Part shown: positions 46,401-57,350 of the stretch, in pieces | Layout of the letters: every line of letters starts with the position of its first letter | Position numbering within the stretch: the stretch's first letter is position 1 | Source: Oopsacas minuta | Taxonomy: Eukaryota; Porifera; Hexactinellida; Lyssacinosida; Leucopsacidae | NCBI GenBank assembly: GCA_024704765.1 | Contig: JAKMXF010000323.1 | Span: 292,403-356,402 of the forward strand | Direction of reading: 5' to 3' | Length of the DNA: 64,000 bases | The notes under the pieces: generated by a model | Database searches by the model: none | What the model saw: the letters and a program-made list of their open reading frames with translations, nothing else | Told to the model about the DNA's origin: nothing | Position numbers and translations under genes: made by a program

Positions 46401-46489
46401 GTAACTTGCAAGTTACTACAGACTAGTAAGGGAATCTCAGTCTGAAAGATTCGAACAAATCTGAGATGATTGTTAAAATCATTGGATGG

Positions 46490-47860
46490 TTTGATTTGGA
46501 ATTACCCATGTAGTATTCTTCTCTGGGAGAAATTATCATACATAGTAAAGTTCTCCATAATTCAAAACAGTTGAGTCCTTTGAATCATACATCCCACAAT
46601 TAAAGCCATGATTGAAGTCATCGCATTCCAATATAATTGAGACAGGGGAGAAGAATACTATGTAGTATGGTTCCCTGGCGGATAATAAAGTTCCCAAAGT
46701 TTGGTCACCAATTCGTTGATAATTCTTAGTAATTATTGTTTTGGTGTTTTTTTTTGCTATTTGCTAAAGATTATAGCCTTTGTTTGGTAATAGTTTTAAA
46801 TAATACATCAACGTTTGATCTTTTGTGGATTGTTTGATAATTCCTTCGAGGATGGTTTGTAGCAATTTAGATATATTCCCGTCTTTGAATATTTTGCAAT
46901 ATATCTGCAAGGGTATGTCCTTCTCTTGATTTGTATTCTAATTAGATGCAGATTAAAATGTATTTTTGTTCTGCGGGAATGTGACGAAAAATAGTGGAAA
47001 TTAGGATAAGGGGAAGAATACAGGGTGGCTGCTAAGTTCTGATACAAGGATTTTCTCCATTATATTTTACAACTTGGAATACAATGTTAATATTGCATAT
47101 ACGACTATTTACTACTGTTATGATTCCATTACTAAAATAGTTATTCTATATATCCTCCTTTTTTGGAAATTACAGCCTTGAGTCTGGTAGGGAAACTTTC
47201 CACTGCGGCACGCAGGGATTCCTGGGGTATTTTCTCCCATTCGCGATACAAAGACATTTTCAGGGACTTTATAGTGCTGTGTGAATCCGAACAAGCCCTA
47301 TTCTCCAAGATGGACCAAAGAGAATAGTCCATTGGATTTACATCAGGACTATATGGAGGCCATTCTTTCTTTCGGATAAAATCGGGGATTTTGCCCTCTA
47401 ACCAGCCCTGTGTGGTAATCGCCGTATGAGCAGGAGTACTATCTTGTTGGAAAACAAATGGCTGTCACAGAACAAGGACGACCAGATCTTGGTTTGTCGT
47501 TCGTGTCTCCAGTTTCATTGTAACGTTTTATTGTCCTGCAGATGAATGCTCTCCGTCCTTTAGCAATATTTAACATTTTTAAAATCTCAGGAGGCCTTTT
47601 TCCCGCCTTGTATAATTCAACAATTACTCACCTCTCATGACTCATGGTCAATAGTATAAACTTTTGTGAAAAATGTAGGCTAAATCGAATTTGAATGTAT
47701 TAAGAAGGTTATATGAAGTCTTAGATAGTCAAAATACTGCAAATACATTATGATTAAGGCTAAATTGTAATTGAATTTTTGTATCAGAACTTAGCAGCCA
47801 CCCTGTACTATGTAGTATTCTTCCCTGGTGGGGGAATTCCTACATAGCATTTTGAAATAT
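46490..47860. repeat. AAGAATACTA...TAGTATTCTT palindromic repeat, interrupted by mariner
   Basis: GTAGTATTCTTCTCTGGGAG at about 46512 and GGGGAGAAGAATACTATGTA at about 46646 form one inverted pair. A second palindrome (GGGGAAGAA left of 47019, CTATGTAGTATTCTTCCC right of 47807) is split exactly by the mariner at 47021. Related to the foldback at 5838-6126. Confidence 0.7.
47021..47805 (-). mobile_element. Internally deleted mariner, 785 bp
   Basis: Perfect TIRs begin CAGGGTGGCTGCTAAGTTCT and extend through GATACA (26 bases). The element is flanked by TA on both sides (47019-47020 and 47806-47807). The minus strand retains the N-terminal part of a mariner transposase (IVELYKAGKRPPEILKMLNI and then SGRP, about 47620-47470). 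It then jumps to the second half of the catalytic core (QQDSTPAHTA-like, about 47440) and a C-terminus (NPMDYSLWSILENRACSDS, about 47335). The central catalytic region is deleted and stops are present. It is a sister of the element at 34706, with similar but not identical TIRs. Confidence 0.9.
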
Positions 47861-48165
47861 GCTTAATGTGAATAATATTTGAGCGAATTTTCAAAGCATT
47901 CCCGTCATTCCTCAATGAGATATAGCCACAAGTGTCCCATATGACCGAGACTACACGAAGGTTAATTGAATCCTCACAATTGACTCCAAATATCTTCATA
48001 TCAATATTTACAATTCATTTATCATGTCAACTTATCTGTACTCAATATTTAAGAAGTGGAGGCTTTCTCTGGTAGATGTGCCACAAACAGAACAGTTGCT
48101 ATACGTATATATGGCAGGAATAAGGGAAATGCTATTAAAATTCGCTAAATAGTATACTCAAAGAG

Positions 48166-48851
48166 CAGGCTTGGACCGGGTCATGATTTTCTGACCCGAT
48201 GACCCGATTTTTCAAAACATTAATTTTCTATATTCTTGCGATTTGATAATGGTTAGATTTACTAAGTTTGAATATCCAGGGAGATTTGTAGAAGGGGTTG
48301 TTAAGTCTGAACAAGGAACAGTGTTTTAAAACTCGCCTATGGTCCTAATAGTTAAAGTTGAGATATATAGCAGCTAGGATCCTAGTGTTTTCTGTTAACA
48401 CTATATTTTTGTTTCAGAAGTCCTGAAAATAAGTTATTATTTTGATATAGGGAAATTTACTATATTTAAGTAACGCTAAGAATAAATGATAATTATAATT
48501 AATGGAGATAAAGATTAGTTATATAATTGGAGATCATGTTTAAACTTGTGGAAGATTTTACTTTTAAAAAGGTATAAATCTCAATACCGACTTTCTTTCT
48601 AATATCACCACAATCCATCTTTAAACTTACAAAAGTATACTACATATCTATATAAATAGGTATATAAATATACAGTAGTAATGATGCCAAACAAGTTTAG
48701 TAAAAATACTAATGATTCATGAAAATGAAACGTCTAACTATTATTGACTGAATCTTTAGGATTTACAAACCGACATAATTCAATTATCTATAAGGATATA
48801 AACCGGGTCAAGTCAAAATCAGTGACCCGGTTCAGACCCGGTCCAAGCCTT
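48166..48851. repeat. Non-autonomous element with GACCCGGTCC ends
   Basis: CAGGCTTGGACCGGGTCATG at the left is mirrored by GACCCGGTCCAAGCCT at the right, and GTGACCCGG-like words repeat next to both ends. Flanks (TCAAAGAG and TCAAGAG) are similar but not an exact duplication. The interior is AT-rich with no coding. Confidence 0.7.
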
Positions 48852-49241
48852 CTCAAGAGTATAGTACTTCAATGTGAATTTGTAATCTGGGTATTTTGCA
48901 AAAACTTTATAACTATTTGGTGTTCAATGTTCGTACACTGCTAATTATCACCCATTTCGGAGATATTTTGTGATGGTGATTGTTCATGGCAGCAAGTGTA
49001 TATAATATTGGCTTAATTAAAAGATCAATTCTTCTTGAATTTTAGCACTTTCATGTCTAGAGTGCAAGAAAATACGCACTTGAAAACATTTTTAGTGGGA
49101 TATAGTGCAGTAGGAGTGCCGCTCCCCCCACTAATCTTCAAAGAAATCCCACGTTTAACATTTTGACCAATTGCTACATTATAATTTTTATTATTGTATA
49201 AAGTTTCTATATTTGTTGAGTATACAATTTTACATACATAG

Positions 49242-51731
49242 TAGGAATGGTAACCGGTTAATTGTATTTCATCAATATTCGATAACAGGTTCTTTCTTCT
49301 CCGGTTAATTAGTTTTGAGTTATAAATTAACTTTTGAATCAATTTTTGAATCAATTCAGACAAAACAATATTCAGATTCATTTCACCGTAAATTCATTTA
49401 AGTATATTCGATTAATATATATTTGTTACTAATTTGAAATCAGTTACTATCTTTCTCAGCACTATATTCTTGTACTGATAATCTAAGTCTATCACTTCAT
49501 AATATAATGTTCACCACTCAACAATAAAAAATAGTATATAAATTACGAGATTAACAACTCTCAGAGCAAGATATGCGATACCAGATATGCTTTCCTAGTT
49601 GTATCTGTTCACTTTGTTCAAAACTTTTTTCTCAATTTCCTTTACATCGTATTTTTACATTATGGCTAAGAGATCTCAAGTGTGGATGCATTTTATTAGG
49701 GATTTAGAAGAGGCAAGATGTCGAATTTGTCAGAAAAAAATAAATTGTAGAGGTGGGAGCACAACAGGCTTAAGAAATCACCTCATGCTGCATGATATCC
49801 AACCATCAAGATTCAAAAGGAAGACACTATTGCCAAAAGACATGCTGCACATAATTGGACTACTTTATTTTCAAAAAGGAAACTTTAGATGAAGTGATTG
49901 CTAGGTTAGCGGCATAGGACGGTTTCAGTTATTCATAGATATGCCAAAGAAAATTTATCTGGCCTACTTTGCGAGATAAAGGTCTCACGCCAATTAGGGA
50001 TCACAAAACAGTTTCTTAAATAAAAATCAGATATGCAAAGATAGCTAAAGAAAAGATGAGCTCACAGTTACAAGCCTTACTTTTCAATGATGAACGGCTC
50101 AACGTACCTTAGATGACTACACCTCCATCCAGAATAAACGATATATGAAAGTAAATATACATAATGCCAACAAATTTTGGAATCTTGGAACCGAGAATAT
50201 GTAGTCGAAGGCCAGTTAGAAGGTTCTAGAAATTTAATTAAAAAATTATAACAGTTCAAAATTGATTTACATCACCATATTTTGAGCGTCGAGTGTGACG
50301 AAGCCCCTGTCATGGTTGAAATGGGAAAACTTAGCTGTATACACCAACAAATTTGCTTAGTACATGGAGTGCATTTGGCTGTAGTTGCAGTTCTATACTT
50401 CAAGAGTCCAACTCCAATATTTATTCAGGGGATAGACGTGAATGTTTCTGATGAATCAGAAGATGACTCAATGGCATCTAACTTTGTTTGTTGATTTTGA
50501 TTCTATTTACGATAATGAAGGTGACGAGGTAATTGAAAACGCTTTGAAACCACTTTTCAGGATGGATATATACACAGTGGTTACTAAAGTTCGAAATGTT
50601 GCCAGAATATTCAGAAAGTCACCACTGAAAATGAAATATTTCAGTCCTACGTTGAGAAACTGTTAGGAAAAACTTAATTTCATCTTGGATTGCAAAACTC
50701 GATGGAATAGCTTAATCAAAATGATAGATAGATTTTTTACTTTGAGAAAATCATTATGCAAGACGATGATAGATGTTAACTCTAAACTTGACTTAAAAGA
50801 ACTGGAATGGCAAGCACTAGAAAGTATCTCAGCTTGTTTAAAACCAATTGAAATGGGTATTTCAGCTTTATGTCAGCGTGATTCTATTTTACTTGCCCCA
50901 AAGGAATCTTTCAACTCATGTTTGATCAGCTCGAGATAATTGATTCAGAATTTGTTCTAGAACTCTTACAACACTTAAAGCGAAATTATCATGAGAGGCG
51001 TCAAACTGACACCATTAATTTGATGAGATACTTCTTGGATCCTAGTTACATACGAGATCTTGGTAAAACTAAAAAGGAAGTTCACAAGACACTGAAACTA
51101 ATTCTTATGCAACTGTATTCGCATTGTGATAGTAGTGATAGTAGTGAAGCTGAAGTAAATATTTTTCCAATACTCAAGTAATTGGAAACAATGATGAAGT
51201 TGAATCAAATCTTTCTTAAAGTGAATCACTGCTTAAACAGCTAGAGGATTCAATAAAATTATCGAAATCACTTGTAATTTATCACAAACAGAATGTTGGC
51301 TTTCCTTCATTAAATAAAGGAATGGCAATATTTGAAGCAACTGGAAATAAGTCGAAATATTTGAATCTAGTTGATCAGGCATTGAGGACAATTCGCTCTA
51401 CCAGTGTTGAAGCGGAAGGAGCCTTCCCTGCCGCAGGACTAATCATAATAAAATTGAGAGCACGATTAAGTGAGAAATCGATAGACAGTTGATGTTTCTT
51501 AAGTACTATTTCAAGTCCATCGATGTCTTAATTTGATTTTGTCGCTGACAAGTTGTTAGGTTTCACTAATACACTCTTAGTCAATTAATATAAATATATA
51601 AAATAGTTTAACCATATACGTACATATCTACAGCCTGTCAATGGTTAAATTAACCGGTTCAACCGGTTATTTAAGCTGGCAACTAATCAATAATGGGTTA
51701 TTTCGTTTCCGGTGATAATTCACCATCCTTA
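49242..51731 (+). mobile_element. Decayed BED-type hAT transposon with recognisable ends
   Basis: Left end TAGGAATGGTAACCGGTTAA; right end terminates GATAATTCACCATCCTTA, an imperfect TIR. ATACATAG (49234-49241) and ATACATAC (51732-51739) flank it, 7 of 8 matching, as for hAT insertion. It contains a plus-strand transposase broken into pieces. Span 2490 bp. Confidence 0.82.
49662..51520 (+). pseudogene. BED-finger hAT transposase, broken
   Basis: It starts MAKRSQVWMHFIRDLEEARC. The BED zinc finger follows: ARCRICQKKINCRGGS (C-x2-C), then TGLRNHLMLH (H-x-H). A frame change occurs near 49890. Later pieces are the His-rich region (about 50345, CLVHGVHLAVVAVLYF), MKYFSPTLRNC, then DCKTRWNSLIKMIDRFFTLR (50690), an insertion helix domain, and VGFPSLNKGMAIFEATGNK ... 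TSVEAEGAFPAAG (about 51295-51440). The last carries the catalytic-Glu segment and dimerisation motif. At least four stops or frameshifts separate them. The order matches ZBED4-like hAT transposases. Confidence 0.82.
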
Positions 51732-52212
51732 ATACATACCATAGTGAAATTAGGTAGCACATTTACTACCTCTGAAGCACACAAGGCGGTACACGTTGAC
51801 CACAACTGCTCTAGTTTATGAATATTTAGGGCTACTTGCAAACCAAACGAGCAAGGTAGATTCAAAACGATAAATTGTACCTAGGCCAACTTCTTATGTT
51901 CAATCCGAAAAAGCACTAAGATTGGACCTGACAACATTTCTTTAATGGAGGAATAGCCTCTAGAGGCCCGGAGTCAATGAATCTCACAGGAAAATCTTCA
52001 AAGACCTTGTTGGCAAAAGGAGGGTCGTATACCCTTAACTCTAAATAAATAACCAACCAAATTCTTTACGCTGAATTCGAAAACGTACAACGAACAATCT
52101 AAGGTCTATTTTGTTCAGCGATAGGCTAGTCTTAAGTAAAATCAAACCCTTTAGAAATCAAGGGATGGGGTTAGAATAAGTAGACACTCTTTACTAATAT
52201 AATTCTTTCAAC

Positions 52213-52470
52213 CTGTACAATATCTTCGTTCCTTTTAGATAAGTCCTTAAGTTGCATCTCGTACTGTTCGCGTTGATCATTTAATTGTTGATCAGTAGTC
52301 TCTCTCAACCAATTTAGTTGTTCCATCATCTTTTGTCTTTCTTCCTGACGAGCTTGATCTAACTCTGTTTTAATTCGAGCAGCCTGCTTCTCGAAAAACT
52401 CATTTCTTGCAAAAGAAAAACCGTGAACTCCATCTTCTTCAGTCTTTTCCCGATTTAGTCGCTTTTGAAC
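52213..52470 (-). CDS. KIF14: Kinesin KIF14-type, exon just after the FHA domain
   Basis: 86 codons in phase 0, with acceptor TATCCTGTAG/GTTCAAA (exon starts 52470) and donor GTACAG/GTTGAA (ends 52213). It begins VQKRLNREKTEEDGVHGFSF, corresponding to the segment that follows the FHA fold in KIF14. It continues FARNEFFEKQAARIKTELDQ and QYEMQLKDLSKRNEDIVQ, a coiled coil matching the KIF14 pattern (FAKNEL...) residue for residue in places. No start codon is expected here. Motor and FHA exons were not found in 52471-64000 and may lie beyond the window. Confidence 0.87.
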
Positions 52471-53200
52471 CTACAGGATAAAATTATGAATGGTCCATTT
52501 GATACTATCAAAAAAATTGAAACATTAGTTAGAAGGACACATATTCGGTTGGCGACCACGCGGTCCACGCCAATTGTTTCTGAGGAGACATATCGAGATG
52601 TATAATCCATACCGAAATTCATATAACAATTAGCGAGGTGCTATAGTCTGATGACAAGAGAGCATTAATAATTCCTTTAATTGGACAATGGATAGTATTT
52701 TCGAATTTTTTACTCAATTTTCGACCTCAAAGCTCTTAGTGCATAGCTTCCCACCTCGTTCCCCCAATACACCCCTAACCATAGATGAAAAATCCTGCCC
52801 ACGTCCTTGAATAACATCAAAATGAACTGAAAATGACGTGAAATTCATGTCAGGTGAGGTCAGGTGATGACCCGACCTTTGACAAGCTTGGTATAAAAAT
52901 GGTCAATGACAAATCGTTTCACCAATATGTGGCAAAGCCTAGAGATTAGAGCAATTATCTCAAAAACAGTTGTGTGGCATTCAATGGTATACCATGAAGA
53001 ATTTTGGTTAGGGGATATAACCTTTCGGTTTCACCGAAGAAAATGCATTGGTTAATAATTTGATGGCAAAGAACAATTCTTTAGCAATACAGTACTAGAT
53101 GTACGAAAGAATATAATAGATAAATACGATAAATGATTCTTTGATGTTTGAATTGATAGCGATTGTGTAGTCTGGGTTTCTCCCACTCGTCAATTTATAA
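52471..53200. other. KIF14 intron upstream part, no gene recognised
   Basis: Non-coding. Near 52840-52880, GTCAGGTGAGGTCAGGTGAT is a short repeat adjacent to GACCCGACC, recalling the 48166-48851 family. Nothing else identified. Confidence 0.4.
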
Positions 53201-53451
53201 CAGGCACGTAGCTAGAGCAAGACATTCAGGGGGGCAAGAAGTATTTCGGGAGGGCAATTGCAGGGATAAATATTTTTGAAAAGTTAATTACTTGTGTATA
53301 ACAAGTACGACCCAGTCTCCTTTTCTTACATGTATAACCTTTTTAATTCATAAAGTACCAGATTACTAGGCTAGGGAGCATTAGATTAGTCTACATTATA
53401 GTAAGAGCATTTATTAAGATACTAAACTCAATTCAGGGATACTATTTGACA

Positions 53452-55770
53452 TTACAAAAGAAAGCGGCGGTGCTTCATCTGCTTAAAATGTTCGATCACA
53501 TCATTATAACAAAGTGTTTCTGCAATATCTTTTTCAATAGATAACAGGGCAAGATGGTTGAGACGCTCAGTGGTCATTTGTGAGCGCAAACGTGTTTTTA
53601 TTCTCTTAACAGATGAGAACATTCTCTCAACCTTGCAAGACGTCTGAGGGATAGTCACAAGAATTTGGTATAAGTTGAAAACATCAGGGAAAATATCTTT
53701 GTCAATCACATCCAGTACATCGATCAAAGTATTTAGCTGAGATTCATCTTTCCGAGCAATAAACGAACGGAAAACTTCTATTTCACAATCTTTGATATCT
53801 ATTGCATACAGTTCAGATAGTGTATTCAATTCCTGTTTGTTAAGAAAGTTTTGAGACCTTGGTAAGCAGCAATCAGCAGCCTTCATGATGCCTGATTGAT
53901 CTGTACCAAAACGGGCATCCAATTCTGCTAAGATCTCGCGGACATTTTGGCGTAACAATATTTCAAGCTCTTCAAAGTTGGATGCGTTTGTGTGTCCAAC
54001 AGAGCTATTTAGATATCCTTCTCTAAACCTTTCTGGAAGACGCCGTTGCCTGATTGTGTCTCTTACATCAAAATTTTCGATTTCATATTCACCAGACAAA
54101 TCTTTGGCATATTCGACAACCTTGTCAAAATCGAAATTGACCAACCTTTCCCTTAGATCGGCAAGTAATATCAAACAAGAAGAAACAGTTGCTGTCGACT
54201 TCTGAAAAGCTTTAGTGCAAAAATCAGAGTAATCATACAGCCTACCAAAGTAAACTAAGATGGTCATAATTTTCTTTGTTTGTAGACTACCTAGTAAAGA
54301 TTTAGCAGCTAAACTTGTGTCTGCATCATTATCATTTCCAAATATGCTTAAAGTATCAAGTATGCAATCAAACCGACGCAGAAACCTTTCCACCTCCAAA
54401 GAACGGGAAGACCAACGAGTACTACATGAACGTGCAAGTTCAAGAGCTTGGACGTTGGGATAGCGCTCAACCTGGACGTCTATGAAAACTGCATGTCGCT
54501 TTGTTCCATTCATGAACGAATACGTCAAATCCAATATATCAAAGAAAGATTTCATCAGAGGATGTCGTTCAGCAGTTGCAGCTAATACAAAGTTAAGCCT
54601 ATGTGAAGCACAATGAACATATGTAGCATTGCGATAACCTGCTCCTTTCATGCGGGCTTGGACACCACCGTGTACTCCTGACATAACACTAGCCCCGTCG
54701 TAACCCTGCCCTACACATTTCAGAGGATCGAGCTCAAAAGGCTTAAGTAGCTCTATCAGTTTTTCAGAGATGGTGCCCGCATCCATGTCCTTCAATTCAA
54801 TAAAGCCAATAGCTCTTTCTCGGACATTACCTTTATGGATATATCGCAAAGAAGCACCTAACAACTCCTTCTTAGATGCATCTTTTACTTCGTCAGCTAG
54901 AATAGCATAACAAGACGCGATTTCTACTTCACTTTTAACATAGTCTAGAAGCACTGAAGCGAGTGATGTAAGCAAATCATTTTGAATATCTGGACTTAGC
55001 ATTTTTGCATTTCCTGGAAGACTTTCTATCCTCTTGGTCACATTGCTATCATATTTTCCTAAAAGTTCTAATATTTCAAGAAAGTTCCCTTTATTAAGCG
55101 ACTGATCTGATTCATCATCTCCTCGAAGAGGAATATCTTGTTTGGCACAAAAAGTAATAATGTCAAGAACAGTCATTAAATGTTTCCGATTGTCATCTAT
55201 GAATTTCTCATTTCGAAAATTTGGATCCAGTTGCTTATCTACCGTCCCTATTATTTGATGAATTGCCCAGACTTTCTGTGTTTCAACAGCTGCCATATGA
55301 CACACAGAACTATCGTGCTTCCTGCACTTGTCGCCAAGTTTCCTCCAGTCACAAAGTCCTTTTGTTGAAAAAGTTGCTTCAGCTGTTGATCCTCCAAAAA
55401 GCCGACACGGTTGGCAAAATATAGCATCGAGTTCTTTGCTATACTCTATCCAGGAGAATTGGGCATACCAATGAGTACTAAAATGTCTACCGGCCTCATT
55501 TTTTGGGAAGATAATAGAAGGCTGCCTCGGTTTCTCACCATTTTTGGACAAATCATTTACAGTCACAATTGGTGATTGTATATGAGTCGTGTTTAAACTT
55601 GGAGTTGAAATAGTTGTACAAGAATCGGAAGTTAAAGGGGTCGAAACTTGAAGACTCGTAACAACAGGATCTACCTCCTCATAATTTGAAGAGACGACAT
55701 GATCTTCGATTTCTATTCGATTTCTTTTAAAATATGCCTGAACTTTGCTTTGTTGTAGTCTTTTAGTCAT
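53452..55770 (-). CDS. hAT transposase, TTF/ZMYM1-like, intact
   Basis: 772 aa without interruption. The N-terminus (1-90) is Ser/Thr-rich and disordered. A TTF-type zinc finger follows (about 95-160): HWYAQFSWIEYSKELDAIF then CQPC (C-x2-C, 119/122), CDWRKL and KHDSSVCHMAAVE. The DUF4371-like region (about 180-270) precedes the RNase H-like core, with Asp293 in YAILADEVKDASKKELL and Asp358 in KCVGQGYDGASVMSG. The CxxH-like stretch YVHCASHRLNFVL follows. The helical insertion domain leads to the C-terminal dimerisation region with Glu715 in TSCKVERMFSSVKRIKTRLR. It would cut out its own element in the nucleus and insert it into 8-bp targets. Host-derived ZMYM1 proteins are related, but flanking TIRs and target duplication show a mobile copy. 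Confidence 0.94.
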   Translation of the reverse strand: MTKRLQQSKVQAYFKRNRIEIEDHVVSSNYEEVDPVVTSLQVSTPLTSDSCTTISTPSLNTTHIQSPIVTVNDLSKNGEKPRQPSIIFPKNEAGRHFSTHWYAQFSWIEYSKELDAIFCQPCRLFGGSTAEATFSTKGLCDWRKLGDKCRKHDSSVCHMAAVETQKVWAIHQIIGTVDKQLDPNFRNEKFIDDNRKHLMTVLDIITFCAKQDIPLRGDDESDQSLNKGNFLEILELLGKYDSNVTKRIESLPGNAKMLSPDIQNDLLTSLASVLLDYVKSEVEIASCYAILADEVKDASKKELLGASLRYIHKGNVRERAIGFIELKDMDAGTISEKLIELLKPFELDPLKCVGQGYDGASVMSGVHGGVQARMKGAGYRNATYVHCASHRLNFVLAATAERHPLMKSFFDILDLTYSFMNGTKRHAVFIDVQVERYPNVQALELARSCSTRWSSRSLEVERFLRRFDCILDTLSIFGNDNDADTSLAAKSLLGSLQTKKIMTILVYFGRLYDYSDFCTKAFQKSTATVSSCLILLADLRERLVNFDFDKVVEYAKDLSGEYEIENFDVRDTIRQRRLPERFREGYLNSSVGHTNASNFEELEILLRQNVREILAELDARFGTDQSGIMKAADCCLPRSQNFLNKQELNTLSELYAIDIKDCEIEVFRSFIARKDESQLNTLIDVLDVIDKDIFPDVFNLYQILVTIPQTSCKVERMFSSVKRIKTRLRSQMTTERLNHLALLSIEKDIAETLCYNDVIEHFKQMKHRRFLL

Positions 55771-56161
55771 CTAGAATTGTTTGAGATACGAGTCACTGAA
55801 CTGATTGAAGAACAGAAAATGTGAAAGATTTGATGATATAGAATGACTTTATAACTTATAGAGAATATCTGAAATTGGCTTCACTCATGTGTAAATTTCA
55901 AAACAAGCTTTGAAAACTGAAACCCTAAGAGCATCACCAATGCTTCAATTACTTCAATGGACAGTCTAACTTCTGACAACAATTACTAGCGGTCGTGGTA
56001 ATTCAATTAAAATTATAGTAGAAATTCAGTGCCTGTCAAAATAGAACAAGTTGACTATCAATGAGCGTTACTTCCTGTCTAGTATTAAAACCATCATCGC
56101 AACGCGAGTTATTAATTTCATAGTTTTGACGATGCAGTTGAAGTACATAGGCTATTAACTA

Positions 56162-56302
56162 CAGTGGAGTTCGCTTATTAGCAACTCGGATTTTGCAGAG
56201 ATTTGGTTGCTAATAGGGCAACGAAATTAACATTATAATCCCGTTTGGGACCCGAAAGCTGGTTGCTAATAGAGCAATATTACTAATAAGCTAACTAAAT
56301 TG
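56162..56302. repeat. Tigger-like miniature element nested in hAT right end
   Basis: CAGTGGAGTTCGCTTATTAG at the left is mirrored by CTAATAAGCTAACTAAATTG at the right. TA flanks both sides (56160-56161 and 56303-56304). The same insertion is present in the solo hAT end at 26493-26665, so it predates the spread of at least these two copies. Confidence 0.72.
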
Positions 56303-56406
56303 TATATAAAAACGAAAACTTCCAAATTTATCTGGGGGGGCGAGAAAAACTTTTGGGGGGCGACCGCCCCTCCTTGCCCCCCCGTAGCTACGTGCCTGAT
56401 TTATAA

Positions 56407-57350
56407 TGGAGGGCATCTGGTTAACTGAAAAATGTCGGGAAAATCTGTGATTGTATAACATCAAAAAGCAATCACGATTTGGTACAGGAATTGGCTAAAA
56501 GGAAGTGATAAAATTACTGTTCCTTTTCATTACAAAAGTAACACTTCGGCCATAATCAGTTATAGTAGAATAATTTTAATATTGCTTTTTCATGAAGCAG
56601 TTATTTTGGGACATTTTAGGCCCCATTCTGGTGCGTTGCCAATATCGGATCGGAACTGGCCATAGTGAAAGAGCTTAACACTCTCAGTTTTGTGGAATTA
56701 CTTCCAAAAAATATCATAAAGTAACCCCTTCTTATAGCTAACATATTCAAAATACCTGGTTGAATAAAATTCGGAGTCAATTATAATTCACCAAAATAGT
56801 AATTTAGAAAAATATTAATAGCTTTTGCATATTTTTGACGTAAAATCCCAGTTGGGTCCCATAACTTGATGAATTAAATTCAAATTAAATGCAGACAGTA
56901 CCCAAGTGTCAAAACGCTAACGTAAGGTCTGAATTTTCAAAAACAAGGAACAATCCAGGAGTTACGCAATATTTTTCCCACTTTTATAATTCATCCTATC
57001 CTTGAGGACAGTTTCAGTGACAAATATGAACATTAGATTTCGAAAACTTCTAACAAAATTAAACAATAACCTTTACAAATTTCCAGCCAAATTCACCAAA
57101 ATAGTTCCAATTAGCCTGTTTATAGAATATGGCGTTCTGCTGATCTCATTTGAAATTTCTTTGGAAAAACAAGGCAAAGACGCTTTCTTCATTAAACGAA
57201 TACTCAACGGAACATCTGATTTTATCTCATTAAAAAGTGCTGAAATTTTGATTTTTGGGTGCGGGAATTAGTTATAAGGAAATGGTAAAATTAACGTGAC
57301 CCTTTCATTACGAACGTAACACATCGGTTATTATCCATCCTGTGTAAGGG
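56407..57350. repeat. Dispersed repeat copies, non-coding
   Basis: Two stretches (about 56490-56820 and 57235-57350) match parts of 25235-25620, with CCTTTTC.TTACAAAAGTAAC, CACTCTCAGTTTTGTG and AATACCTG.TTGAATAAAATTC words. Short reading frames within are not conserved proteins. A 57002-57271 reading frame without recognisable domains overlaps this repeat. Confidence 0.65.

Larger units (their letters stand above)
38265..52212 (-). other. KIF14 intron, 13.9 kb, transposon-filled
   Basis: It is bounded by CAG/GTTGAAAG (donor at 52212) and TTTAATTAG (acceptor at 38265). It includes the tandem duplication at 38440-39340, two hAT remnants at 41.4-46.4 kb, miniature elements at 44057-44252 and 44842-45265, the deleted mariner at 47021-47805, the 48166-48851 repeat and the hAT at 49242-51731. 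Between 39341 and 41400 and between 43250 and 44040 I see no gene or clear repeat. Confidence 0.75.
53201..56398 (-). mobile_element. Complete hAT transposon (ZMYM1-like transposase)
   Basis: Perfect 14-bp TIRs: CAGGCACGTAGCTA at 53201 and TAGCTACGTGCCTG ending at 56398. An exact 8-bp duplication ATTTATAA lies on both sides (53193-53200 and 56399-56406). The ends carry G- and C-runs. The 3198-bp unit includes one intact minus-strand transposase and a nested Tigger-like miniature element (56162-56302). Related pieces lie at 20703-21505 and 26493-26665. It is recent and potentially active. Confidence 0.94.

Noticed and set aside
57002-57271. 89-aa plus-strand reading frame.
   Set aside because: No recognisable domain, and it overlaps a dispersed repeat copy.
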